A stretch of 63,539 nucleotides of DNA from the NCBI GenBank assembly GCA_025055575.1, contig JANWWP010000037.1:1-63539 (forward strand). The letters are read 5' to 3'. This document shows positions 40,758-49,546 of this stretch, piece by piece. A program made the position numbers and the translations under genes. The notes under the pieces are model-generated. The model saw nothing but the letters and a program-made list of their open reading frames with translations, was not told the origin of the DNA and ran no database searches. The stretch comes from Flavobacteriales bacterium. GTDB lineage: Bacteria > Bacteroidota > Bacteroidia > CAIKAF01. Within the stretch, counting starts at the first letter, position 1; the number at the start of each line of letters is the position of its first letter.

Positions 40758-41984
40758 ATGCGTATTTGGGTATTTAATCATTATGCAGATAAACCTGGTG
40801 GTAGTTATTTAAGACATTTTGATTTGGCGGCTCAGTGGGTCCGGAAGGGTCATGATGTGTACATCTTTTCCTCGGGTTTTTCCCACAACCGTTTTAAATA
40901 TGAAACGAATTTTGGATCTATTTTGAATTTTGTAAAAAAGGAGAGGCACGAAGGGGTTGTTTTTTACCTAATTAAGACAGTATCATACCATGCAAACAAT
41001 TGGCGGCGCGCTGCCAATATGTTCAGTTATTTTATCATAACCACCTGTTATGCATTATTCGTCACACCGCGTCCTCACATTATAATCGGTTCCAGTGTGC
41101 ATCCCTTGGCGGTTTTGGCAGCCTGGATTGTGGCCCGTTGTCGCAGGGCAAAATTTGTATTTGAAGTGCGCGACATTTGGCCTGAAACGCTCATTGACAT
41201 GGGGGCTTTGAAAGAACATGCCTTTCTGACAAAATTTTTGAGGTGGGGTGAACGATATATGTATAGAAAAGCTGACAAAATCGTTGTGTTGCTTCCTTTT
41301 GCGGTGCAGTACCTGGAAGAATTGGGCATTCCCCGCCATAAAGTTGTGTGGATTCCTAATGGCACCCATCTGGACAGATACCGCCACCTCAAACCAGCGC
41401 CCCTGAACGTGCATGGTCCCTTCCAACTATTTTACCTCGGGGCTTTCGGAGCCATCAACGGATTGGATACTCTGATACAGGGTATGAAAATATTAAATGA
41501 AAAGTACCCTCAAACTTTTTTCTTAAATTTTTATGGTTCCGGGCCTGAAAAATCCAGATTGGAAAAGCTCGTTCAGGACCTTCGTTTAGATACTGTTTCA
41601 TTTCATGCGCCGGTTCCCAAAGACCAGTTGTTTCAGATAATGGAAAAGGCAGATGCTTTTGTTTTCATCCTAAAAGATTTGCCTTTGTTCAAGTTTGGCA
41701 TAAGTCCCAATAAATTGAACGACTATTTGTCCTCAAAAAGACCGGTTATTTTTTTATGTAATTCCAGAAATAACATTGTCAAGGAAGCCGAGGCGGGTGT
41801 ATATCGGGAAGAAATCTCCCCGGAATCCTTTGCTCATGCCGTGGAGGAATTGTTTTTTAAGAAAACGGCCGAAGAACGTCACACAATGGGAGAAAATGGA
41901 TTTCAATTTATCCAGAAAAATTATGAAATACGCACCCTGGCAGAGAAAATGCTCGGCGAGCTTAATGGACTGATAAAGTCCTAG
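40758..41984 (+). CDS. GT-B glycosyltransferase, family 4 (WbuB-like)
   Basis: A 408-residue two-Rossmann GT-B enzyme. The N-terminal domain begins RIWVFNHYADKPGGSYLRH and includes FEVRDIWPETLIDMGAL; the C-terminal donor domain has VVWIPNGTHLDRYR, FQLFYLGAFGAINGLDTLI, FYGSGPEKSRLEKLV and the E-x7-E-like region FGISPNKLNDYLSSKRPVI. The pattern recalls WbuB-type N-acetylfucosaminyl or related transferases used in O-antigen or capsule synthesis. The gene looks more AT-rich than its flanks and is not beside other polysaccharide genes. Its 3' end overlaps the convergent ppsA by 23 nt. Confidence 0.9.
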   Translation: MRIWVFNHYADKPGGSYLRHFDLAAQWVRKGHDVYIFSSGFSHNRFKYETNFGSILNFVKKERHEGVVFYLIKTVSYHANNWRRAANMFSYFIITTCYALFVTPRPHIIIGSSVHPLAVLAAWIVARCRRAKFVFEVRDIWPETLIDMGALKEHAFLTKFLRWGERYMYRKADKIVVLLPFAVQYLEELGIPRHKVVWIPNGTHLDRYRHLKPAPLNVHGPFQLFYLGAFGAINGLDTLIQGMKILNEKYPQTFFLNFYGSGPEKSRLEKLVQDLRLDTVSFHAPVPKDQLFQIMEKADAFVFILKDLPLFKFGISPNKLNDYLSSKRPVIFLCNSRNNIVKEAEAGVYREEISPESFAHAVEELFFKKTAEERHTMGENGFQFIQKNYEIRTLAEKMLGELNGLIKS

Positions 41985-44409
41985 TCTTCTCAATTTCCGC
42001 GATCGCCAGAACCGTTTTCACCACACTGTCCGGGGTTACGGAAATGCTGTCAATCCCTTGTTCCACAAGAAACTGGGCAAAGTCGGGAAAGTCGCTGGGG
42101 CCTTGACCGCAGATACCCACTTTTACGGAATGTTTTTTCGCTTTTTCTATCAGCATGCGGATGAGTCTTTTGACGGCTTCGTTTCTTTCATCATAAATAT
42201 GGGCTACGAGGGCCGAGTCGCGGTCCAGACCCAATGTGAGCTGGGTGAGGTCGTTGCTGCCGATTGAGAAGCCGTCAATGTGGGCTGCAAATTCTTCGGC
42301 CAAAAGAATATTGCTGGGAAGCTCCGCCATCAGGTAAAGTTCCAGGCCATGTTCGCCCCGCCGCAATCCAAAGTTGGCCATGGTGTCTGTGACCTTGTGG
42401 AGTTCCTCCACCGTGCGGCAAAAAGGAATCATCACAACCACGTTGGTGAGCCCCATTTCTTCCCGGACACGACGAATGGCCAGGCATTCCAGACCAAAGG
42501 CTTCCCGGTATTCCGGGCTGTAGTACCGGCTAGCGCCCCGCCAGCCAATCATGGGATTTTCTTCAGTAGGTTCAAAATGCCGGCCACCAAGCAGATTTGC
42601 GTACTCATTGCTTTTAAAGTCGCTGAATCGCACAATCACCTTATACGGATAAAAGGCTGCGGCAATTTTTGCAATACCATAAGCCAGTTTGCTGATAAAA
42701 AATTCTTTTTCATCAGCATATCCTCGGATTCTACCGGCAATGCTTTTGGAGAGCTCCGTATCATTTAGGTCTTTGTGGCGCAACAGGGCCAGGGGATGCA
42801 CCTGGATGTAGTTGTTGATGATAAATTCTTCGCGCGCCAGGCCCACCCCTTGATGGGGCAAAAAACTAAAGCGAAAGGCCATTTCCGGCGAAGCCACATT
42901 GAGCATGAGGGCGGTTCGGGTGGGGGGAAGTTCTGATAAGCGGAACTCCTCTTTTTCGAAAGCCAGAGCTCCCTCATATACATATCCGATTTCACCCTCA
43001 GCACAGCTGATGGTGACCTCCTGCCCGTCCTCTAAAATATCCGTCGCGTGACCGCAGCCCACGATGGCCGGCACGCCCAATTCGCGTGCTACGATGGCAG
43101 CATGACAGGTGCGACCGCCTTTGTTGGTGACAATGGCCGCCGCTTTCTTCATGATGGGTTCCCAGTCCGGATCGGTCATTTCCGTCACCAGAATATCGCC
43201 TTCCTTGAACTCGTGGCCTTCCAGCACGCGTTTGTCCAAACTGTAAAGAATATTTACGCGGCCGGAAGCCACTTTGTCCCCTACGGCAATGCCCTGCAAA
43301 AGTCGGCGCTTTGGAGCCTCCGGATCTGTGATGCGAAAGCCGGTCACCACATCGTGGTTTTTTTGAGAGTGAATGGTTTCGGGGCGGGCTTGAAGAATAA
43401 ACAACTGTTTGCTCAGACCGTCCACAGCCCATTCCACATCCATGGGAGTCCATCTGCCGTTGCGACGGCTGTAATAATCCTCAATCTTCACAACCCAGCG
43501 GGCCAATTCCAGAATCATTTCATCGGTGAGGGCAAATCGGTTCTGAAAAGACTTTTCCGTGGGAATGATCCGAACGCGTTCTTCCGCATTGTCTCCATAC
43601 ACCATCATCTTGTCCTTAATGCCCAGTTTTTTCTCGATAATGGCATTGAATCCCCGGTTCAGGGTGGGCTTGAAAACAATATATTCATCCGGCGACACGG
43701 CCCCCTGCACCAACAGCTCCCCAAGTCCATAGGTGGCGTTGATCACCACCGCTTCGCGGAAGCCGCTTTCGGTGTCCAGGGAGAATGCCACCCCGCTGGT
43801 GCCTAGGTCGCTGCGCACCATTTTCTGCACACACACACTCAATCCGATTTTAAAGTGATCAAATCCAAAATTGTGGCGATAACTAATGGCTCTGTCGGTG
43901 AAGAGGGAAGCGAAACAGTTGCGCACGGCATCCATGAGGGAAGCGGGCCCCCGAACGTTTAAATAGGTTTCCTGTTGGCCCGCAAAACTGGCGTCCGGCA
44001 GGTCTTCGGCCGTGGCGCTGGAGCGCACAGCCACATCGGTAATTTCCTGGCCATATTGGGCGGAGAGGCGCTGGTAGCGCTCAATAATTTCTTCGCTGAG
44101 TTCCTTGGGAAATCGGCTGTTTTTAATCATTTGCCGCACTTTGAGACCCGCCCTGCGCAGTTGTTCTATGTCGTTGTAGTTCAGGTCTTTCAGTGCTTCC
44201 TGGATGGGTTCCAACAAGTTGTTGGCCTCAAGGAAATACCAATAGGCCTGGGCGGTCACCACAAAACCATCCGGAATGCGCAGCCCCAGCTCATCCAGAT
44301 GCTGGGTCATCTCGCCCAGGGAGGCATTTTTGCCCCCAACCATTTCCAGATCCTCTAAGCCTACTTCCCCAAGAGGAATTGTAAATACTTTATTTTGAAT
44401 ATTAAACAT
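41962..44409 (-). CDS. ppsA: Phosphoenolpyruvate synthase
   Basis: PpsA converts pyruvate and ATP to PEP, AMP and phosphate, the entry to gluconeogenesis. ATG at 44409 begins MFNIQNKVFTIPLGEV; the longer frame is upstream of a consensus promoter and unlikely. Domains in order: ATP-grasp (residues ~10-340, with VGGKNASLGEM and VRSSATAEDLPDASFAGQQ), the phosphohistidine swivelling domain (TNKGGRTCHAAIVARELGVPA, catalytic His), and the PEP-binding TIM barrel ending CGQGPSDFPDFAQFL and SISVTPDSV. Length 815 is typical. A TTG-N22-TACTTTTG promoter lies 22 nt upstream. Confidence 0.95.
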   Translation of the reverse strand: MFNIQNKVFTIPLGEVGLEDLEMVGGKNASLGEMTQHLDELGLRIPDGFVVTAQAYWYFLEANNLLEPIQEALKDLNYNDIEQLRRAGLKVRQMIKNSRFPKELSEEIIERYQRLSAQYGQEITDVAVRSSATAEDLPDASFAGQQETYLNVRGPASLMDAVRNCFASLFTDRAISYRHNFGFDHFKIGLSVCVQKMVRSDLGTSGVAFSLDTESGFREAVVINATYGLGELLVQGAVSPDEYIVFKPTLNRGFNAIIEKKLGIKDKMMVYGDNAEERVRIIPTEKSFQNRFALTDEMILELARWVVKIEDYYSRRNGRWTPMDVEWAVDGLSKQLFILQARPETIHSQKNHDVVTGFRITDPEAPKRRLLQGIAVGDKVASGRVNILYSLDKRVLEGHEFKEGDILVTEMTDPDWEPIMKKAAAIVTNKGGRTCHAAIVARELGVPAIVGCGHATDILEDGQEVTISCAEGEIGYVYEGALAFEKEEFRLSELPPTRTALMLNVASPEMAFRFSFLPHQGVGLAREEFIINNYIQVHPLALLRHKDLNDTELSKSIAGRIRGYADEKEFFISKLAYGIAKIAAAFYPYKVIVRFSDFKSNEYANLLGGRHFEPTEENPMIGWRGASRYYSPEYREAFGLECLAIRRVREEMGLTNVVVMIPFCRTVEELHKVTDTMANFGLRRGEHGLELYLMAELPSNILLAEEFAAHIDGFSIGSNDLTQLTLGLDRDSALVAHIYDERNEAVKRLIRMLIEKAKKHSVKVGICGQGPSDFPDFAQFLVEQGIDSISVTPDSVVKTVLAIAEIEKTRTLSVH

Positions 44410-44431
44410 AAAAATTAGTATGCATGCAGAG

Positions 44432-44464
44432 CAAAAGTAGAACACGCGCGCCTGATTTTTTCAA
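44432..44464 (-). promoter_or_regulatory. Promoter of ppsA
   Basis: On the minus strand TTG (44464-44462), a 22-nt spacer and TACTTTTG (44439-44432) fit TTG-N17-23-TAnnTTTG, 22 nt before the ATG. Confidence 0.6.
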
Positions 44465-44563
44465 TCGAAATTTTAAACTCCGCATTTTTTCGGTTTTTGT
44501 CCCAGATTGGCCACGATCTTCGTCAAACTTTTTTAATAATTCGTTGTTTCGTACGCTGCACTT

Positions 44564-46972
44564 ATGCTAAGACAAAACGTTGTTCTTTGGGTTGGTTTTT
44601 CCCTCTCATTCTTTTTGCTCAGCAGTTCCATCGCCTTTACTCAAAATGGTATCATCCGTGGGCGGGTTGTTGAGGCCGGGAGTAACCGTGCCGTGCCTTT
44701 TGCCAACATCGTTGTCCAAGGCACCAATAAAGGCACCAGCACGAACGAAGAAGGGCAATTCGAGCTCCGGGATTTGGCGCCGGGTTTCACGAATCTGGTG
44801 GTGTCCAGCCTGGGCTACAAAACTGCCACTTATCGGGATGTGCTGGTGACCAATGCCAAGCCGGCCACTGTGGAAATAGTCTTGGAACCGTCCGCCAAAG
44901 AGGTGGAGGCTGTGACGGTGGAGAGCGCGGCGTTCAATAAGACAGAGGAAAGCCCGGTGTCCGTGCGAACGATCGGCATTGCCGAAATAGAACGCAACCC
45001 CGGTGGCAACCGCGACATCAGCCAGGTGATCAAATCCCTGCCCGGCGTGGCCAGCATCCCCACTTTTCGCAACGACATCATCATCAGGGGGGGCGCGCCT
45101 AACGAAAACCGATTTTATTTAGACGGGGTGGAAGTGCCCCTCATCAACCATTTTCAGACCCAAGGCGCCAGCGGGGGGCCGGTGGGTATCATCAATGTGA
45201 ATCTGATCCGAGAAGTCAATTTTTTGTCCGGCGCTTTTCCGGCTGCCCGGGGCAATGCCCTTAGTTCGGTGCTGGAATTCACGCAGGTGGACGGCAGTTC
45301 TGACCGAAAAAAGTATCGTTTTGCGCTGGGCTCCTCCGATGCGGCATTCAAAACCGAAGGCCCTTTAGGCAATAAAGCCACCGGTATTTTTTCTTTTCGG
45401 GCTTCCTACCTTCAGTTTCTTTTCAGGGCTTTGCAATTGCCTTTTTTGCCCACTTATTTCGATTGGCAGTATAAAGTGCGCTGGAAGTTAAGTCCCAAAA
45501 GTGAAATTCTTTTCATGGGGCTGGCCTCATTGGACAGATTTCGCCTGAATCTTGACCAAAATAAAACTGAAGAACAACGGTACATCCTGCGCATTCTTCC
45601 CGTCAATTATCAATGGTCTTACACTGTAGGCGCCGTGTACCGTTATTACACCGACCGCGGACGGCATGATCTGGTGTTGAGCCGCAACATGTTTCATAAC
45701 CGGGCCTTCAAATATGCTGACAATGTGGAAAAGCCCGAAAATTTGCTGCTGGATTATCTTTCCCGTGAAAGTGAAAACAAACTGCGGTATGAATATAACG
45801 CTCGTATCCGGGGCTGGAAGATCAATGCCGGACTCAATGCGGAACACGCCCGCTACACCAACTTCACCTATCAAAAGCTGAAGACGCTGGTAGGACTCGA
45901 CACCGTGCAGGTGAACTCAACCTTGCATCTGGGAATCGGCGGATTGTTCGGCCAGGTGAGCCGGGATTTTTTTAACAGTCGGCTCACATTATCCCTCGGG
46001 ATGCGTTCTGATTTCAACACCTACTCCACCCTTATGATGAATCCACTGGCCACATTGTCGCCCCGCTTCAGCGCCAGCTTTCGCTTCAGCGACAAATGGG
46101 CTTTCAATGCTAATGTGGGCCGGTATTTCCAGAGACCGTCTTACACCCTCCTTGGATTTGCCGACATCAAGGGCCGACTTGTGAATAAAAGTAACAACCT
46201 TCGGTATATCCGTTGCGATCACGCGGTGGCAGGTCTTGAATTTAATCCTGGGCCCAATAGCAAAGTGACTTTGGAAGGTTTTTGGAAAAATTACAGAAAC
46301 TACCCCTTTTCCCTGCGCGACAGCCTTAGCTTAGCCAACCAGGGCAGCGACTTTGGCGTGGTGGGGAATACGCCGGCCGACGCGCGGGGATTTGGGCGGG
46401 CCTATGGTTTGGAACTCTTGGCCCAGCAAAAGCTTTTTCGCGGGTTTTACGGCATTCTGGCCTACACTTTTGTGCGCAGTGAATTTTCCGACAAAATGGG
46501 CCGGCTTATTCCATCCGCATGGGACAACCGCCACATTCTGAGCATGACCGGGGGATATAAATTAAAAAGAAATTGGGAACTGGGAATGCGCTGGCGCTTT
46601 GCCGGGGGCTTGCCCTTCACCCCCTACGACACCACCACCAGCCTTTTAGTGCCGGTATATGACATCACAGGTCAGGGAATATTAGATGTTCAAAGATTTA
46701 ATACCCTTCGAGGGTCCGTATTTCATCAATTGGATGTTCGGGTAGATAAAGTGTGGTACCTCAAAAAATTTTCTCTGAATCTCTATTTGGATATTCAGAA
46801 TCTATACAATTTCCGTTTCCGTACCCGTGATTATTTAGATATCCAGCGGGATGCCGCGGGACAGCCCGTGGTGGTGCTCAACAGCCAGGGGCAGCCCTCG
46901 TATCTTCCGCGCTGGATTCCCAATACCACGGGAACAGTGGTGCCCACTTTGGGTCTCATCGTGGATTTTTAG
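44564..46972 (+). CDS. TonB-dependent receptor with carboxypeptidase-regulatory-like N-terminal domain
   Basis: The 802-residue protein has a signal peptide (ending SIAFTQ), a carboxypeptidase D regulatory-like beta-sandwich (about 28-110: GIIRGRVVEAGSNRAVPFAN, LVVSSLGYKTATY), a plug domain (RNPGGNRDISQVIKSLPGV, RNDIIIRGGAPNENRFYLDG near 170-190), and a 22-strand barrel to the terminal aromatic (VVPTLGLIVDF). It takes up a nutrient across the outer membrane with TonB energy. No SusD follows and there is no neighbouring degradation cluster, so the substrate is unknown. It is divergent from ppsA with 154 nt between; I see no consensus promoter for it. Confidence 0.93.
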   Translation: MLRQNVVLWVGFSLSFFLLSSSIAFTQNGIIRGRVVEAGSNRAVPFANIVVQGTNKGTSTNEEGQFELRDLAPGFTNLVVSSLGYKTATYRDVLVTNAKPATVEIVLEPSAKEVEAVTVESAAFNKTEESPVSVRTIGIAEIERNPGGNRDISQVIKSLPGVASIPTFRNDIIIRGGAPNENRFYLDGVEVPLINHFQTQGASGGPVGIINVNLIREVNFLSGAFPAARGNALSSVLEFTQVDGSSDRKKYRFALGSSDAAFKTEGPLGNKATGIFSFRASYLQFLFRALQLPFLPTYFDWQYKVRWKLSPKSEILFMGLASLDRFRLNLDQNKTEEQRYILRILPVNYQWSYTVGAVYRYYTDRGRHDLVLSRNMFHNRAFKYADNVEKPENLLLDYLSRESENKLRYEYNARIRGWKINAGLNAEHARYTNFTYQKLKTLVGLDTVQVNSTLHLGIGGLFGQVSRDFFNSRLTLSLGMRSDFNTYSTLMMNPLATLSPRFSASFRFSDKWAFNANVGRYFQRPSYTLLGFADIKGRLVNKSNNLRYIRCDHAVAGLEFNPGPNSKVTLEGFWKNYRNYPFSLRDSLSLANQGSDFGVVGNTPADARGFGRAYGLELLAQQKLFRGFYGILAYTFVRSEFSDKMGRLIPSAWDNRHILSMTGGYKLKRNWELGMRWRFAGGLPFTPYDTTTSLLVPVYDITGQGILDVQRFNTLRGSVFHQLDVRVDKVWYLKKFSLNLYLDIQNLYNFRFRTRDYLDIQRDAAGQPVVVLNSQGQPSYLPRWIPNTTGTVVPTLGLIVDF

Positions 46973-47070
46973 TAAGGGTCTTTTCCTGGATTTTATTTAA
47001 AAAACAATCGACGAAGGCCATTTGAATAAGGACTGGGTAAAAGCATAAAGTCAGCCCGACGTTTTCATTT

Positions 47071-47102
47071 TTTGGATAAAGAGAAGTTGAGACTTAATTT
47101 TG
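47071..47102 (+). promoter_or_regulatory. Promoter of the mreBCD-mrdA-rodA operon
   Basis: TTTG (47071-47074), a 20-nt spacer and TAATTTTG (47095-47102) match the full Bacteroidota consensus. It lies 50 nt before the mreB start, leaving a leader of about 45 nt. Confidence 0.65.
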
Positions 47103-47152
47103 CGGGCTATAATTATTTTTTATTTATTTGATTATTAAAAAGTTGCGATTCA

Positions 47153-48175
47153 GTGGGCCTATTTGATTTTCTGACACAGGAACTGGCTATAGACTTGGGC
47201 ACAGCCAACACACTGATCATCCACAACGACAAGGTGGTGGTGGATGAGCCTTCTATTGTGGCTGTGGATATTAAAAGCGGGAAAGTGATAGCCATCGGGA
47301 AAGACGCCTTGATGATGGAAGGCAAAACCCACAGTAAAATAGAAACCATTCGGCCCCTCAAAGACGGGGTGATAGCGGATTTCTACGCTGCCGAGGAGAT
47401 GATCCGTGGTATGATCCGGAAGATTAATCCAAAACGCAGCCTTGTAAAGCCCTCTCTGCGCATGGTGATCTGCATTCCCAGCGGCATCACTGAAGTGGAA
47501 AAAAGAGCTGTGAAGGACTCAGCTGAACATGCCGGGGGCAAAGAAGTGTATCTGATCCATGAACCCATGGCAGCGGCTATCGGGATTGGTATTGATGTGC
47601 AGGAGCCCATGGGCAACATGGTGATTGATATTGGGGGCGGCACCAGCGAGATAGCCGTTATTGCCTTAGGAGGCATTGTGTGCGATAAAAGCATTCGCGT
47701 CGCCGGCGACGATCTGAATAATGATATTGAAGAATACATGCGGCGCCAGCACAATATGAGCATTGGACCCCGCACGGCTGAAGCCATCAAAATAAACGTG
47801 GGCGCGGCACTCACTGAACTGGACAATCCCCCGCCCGATTACAAAGTACATGGCCGCGATATGATGACCGGTATTCCCGTGGAAAAAACGGTGACCTACA
47901 GCGAGATTGCCTATGCATTGGATAAATCACTGGCCAAGATTGAAGCGGCTGTCCTAAGTGCTCTTGAACTCACGCCTCCCGAATTGGCTGCTGACATATA
48001 CAAAACAGGTATTTACCTCACAGGCGGGGGCGCCCTCCTGCGTGGTTTGGACAAACGTATTTCCATGCGCACCAAACTGCCCGTGCATGTGGCGGATGAC
48101 CCCCTCAGGGCTGTAGCACGCGGCACCGGTATTGCTCTGAAAAACATTGATAAGTTTCCCTTTCTGCTGCGCTAA
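47153..48175 (+). CDS. mreB: Rod shape-determining protein MreB
   Basis: MreB is the actin homologue that orients lateral wall synthesis. It starts with GTG, giving MGLFDFLTQELAIDLGTANTLI, the family N-terminus. Actin-fold motifs: phosphate 1 IDLGTANT, phosphate 2 MVIDIGGGTSEIAVI near residue 162, and adenosine GIYLTGGGALLRGLD near 285. At 340 residues it is full length. It is the first gene of a five-gene operon in the standard order, with 20 nt to mreC. Confidence 0.98.
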   Translation: MGLFDFLTQELAIDLGTANTLIIHNDKVVVDEPSIVAVDIKSGKVIAIGKDALMMEGKTHSKIETIRPLKDGVIADFYAAEEMIRGMIRKINPKRSLVKPSLRMVICIPSGITEVEKRAVKDSAEHAGGKEVYLIHEPMAAAIGIGIDVQEPMGNMVIDIGGGTSEIAVIALGGIVCDKSIRVAGDDLNNDIEEYMRRQHNMSIGPRTAEAIKINVGAALTELDNPPPDYKVHGRDMMTGIPVEKTVTYSEIAYALDKSLAKIEAAVLSALELTPPELAADIYKTGIYLTGGGALLRGLDKRISMRTKLPVHVADDPLRAVARGTGIALKNIDKFPFLLR

Positions 48176-48195
48176 GGCAGCCTGGCTCAACATAC

Positions 48196-49029
48196 ATGGA
48201 GAGCCTGAGTGAATTTCTAAAGCGGTACAGTCGGCTTCTTTTGTATATTTTTTTGTTTTCAATAAGCCTCTGGCTGCTTATCTTGCAAAATAGATTCCAG
48301 CGTGTGGTGGTCTTCAACTGGCTTCGTTCGGCCGAATGGGCACTTATGGAGCGTGTAGCCACCCTCCAATCTTACTTCTATTTAAAACAGCATAACCAAG
48401 CCTTGGCTGAAGAAAACGCCCGCCTGCGTTCCAGGCTTCTGGCTGACCGCTACCGCCTCTATCAGGGCGGACAATTGCGCCGCGATACTGTCTTGCGACA
48501 GGTGTACTACTATTATCCGGCGGAGGTGATTCACATAACCACAGATAAGCAAAACAACTACATGACACTCAACGTCGGTTCCGTGCAGGGAGTTCGTCCA
48601 GACATGGGGGTGGTCACAGGGGATGGAATTGCCGGCATTGTCAAGATGGTGAGCCCGCGTTATTCCGTGGCGCTCACACTGCTCCATAGTAAAGCACGCA
48701 TTCCAGCGCGCATACGACGATCGGCCCATTTTGGCACGTTGGAATGGACGGGGGGATCCCCCTACCGGCTGGTGCTGAATTATGTGCCTTCCCACGTGAC
48801 GTACTCTGCGGGCGATACAGTGGAGGTGGCCCACCTGTCCACGGTGTTCCCTGCGGGATATCCGGTGGGTGTTATTACGGGCGGCAGCCAAAATGCCGAA
48901 GAAGGATACCTGAGCCTAGAATTGAGGCCCTTTGTGGACTTTCATTCCATCCGCCACGTGTATCTCATTGATTTTGCTGACAGAGACGAGGTGAACCTCC
49001 TAGAAAAACAAGCTGTTGGGGATGAATAA
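48196..49029 (+). CDS. mreC: Rod shape-determining protein MreC
   Basis: MreC is a bitopic periplasmic scaffold of the elongasome that activates PBP2. The 277-residue protein has one N-terminal helix (LLLYIFLFSISLWLLILQ), a coiled coil (QSYFYLKQHNQALAEENARL), and two beta-barrel domains with NNYMTLNVGSVQGVRPDMGVV, GIVKMVSPRYSVALTLL and DTVEVAHLSTVFPAGYPVG. These match the MreC core. Its 3' end overlaps mreD. Confidence 0.95.
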   Translation: MESLSEFLKRYSRLLLYIFLFSISLWLLILQNRFQRVVVFNWLRSAEWALMERVATLQSYFYLKQHNQALAEENARLRSRLLADRYRLYQGGQLRRDTVLRQVYYYYPAEVIHITTDKQNNYMTLNVGSVQGVRPDMGVVTGDGIAGIVKMVSPRYSVALTLLHSKARIPARIRRSAHFGTLEWTGGSPYRLVLNYVPSHVTYSAGDTVEVAHLSTVFPAGYPVGVITGGSQNAEEGYLSLELRPFVDFHSIRHVYLIDFADRDEVNLLEKQAVGDE

Positions 49030-49546
49030 AACTGTTCTGGATTTGAAATATGCGGCGGCCGTATTGGCAGCCCTTTTTTTTGAATTTTTTGTGTTGCCGC
49101 GCATCCAATTGGGCTTTTACTTTTCGGTGCATGTCTATTTTTATCTCCTCATTCATGTATCGGTAAATATTGAAAAGCATTTGGCTTTACTAGCCGCGTT
49201 CACTTTAGGCCTTATTGTAGATCAAGGACTCAACACCGGAGGGCTCCATGCGGCATCCGCTGTCACCGCCATGTACTTGCGTCCGATCTTTATCCGGGCT
49301 TTTGGTCCTAGGGAAGGCTATGGCAAACCGGACTATTTGACGGTTTTTAAATTTGGATTCGCGAACTATTTATTGTATATTTTATCCATGGTTTTTGTGC
49401 ACCAGTTCGTGCTCATTGTGCTGGAAAGTTTTAGCGTCGCAGGATTCACTACTATTGTGCTGCGCGTGGCAGGCGGCACCTTGGCCACTGTGGGCCTTTA
49501 TGTGGCATTGCACCTGCTCACCGTTCGTCGAGCCCCGGCGGTATGA
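49022..49546 (+). CDS. mreD: Rod shape-determining protein MreD
   Basis: A 174-residue integral membrane protein with five or so helices (YAAAVLAALFFEFFVLP, VHVYFYLLIHVSVNI, LALLAAFTLGLIVDQGL, FGFANYLLYILSMVFVHQFV, VAGGTLATVGLYVALHLL). MreD is poorly conserved; assignment rests on the LGLIVDQGLNTGGLHAAS motif (the family D in helix 3), size and position between mreC and mrdA. ATG 49022 overlaps mreC by 8 nt; a TTG six nucleotides earlier is less likely. Confidence 0.9.
   Translation: MNKTVLDLKYAAAVLAALFFEFFVLPRIQLGFYFSVHVYFYLLIHVSVNIEKHLALLAAFTLGLIVDQGLNTGGLHAASAVTAMYLRPIFIRAFGPREGYGKPDYLTVFKFGFANYLLYILSMVFVHQFVLIVLESFSVAGFTTIVLRVAGGTLATVGLYVALHLLTVRRAPAV

Noticed and set aside
43048-43806. 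252-residue plus-strand open frame inside ppsA
   Set aside because: Shadow of ppsA: antisense to its phosphohistidine and ATP-grasp domains, with no family motif of its own.
44421-44428. TGCATGCA palindrome upstream of ppsA
   Set aside because: Only 8 bp, expected fairly often by chance, and located downstream of the -7 element without a partner site.
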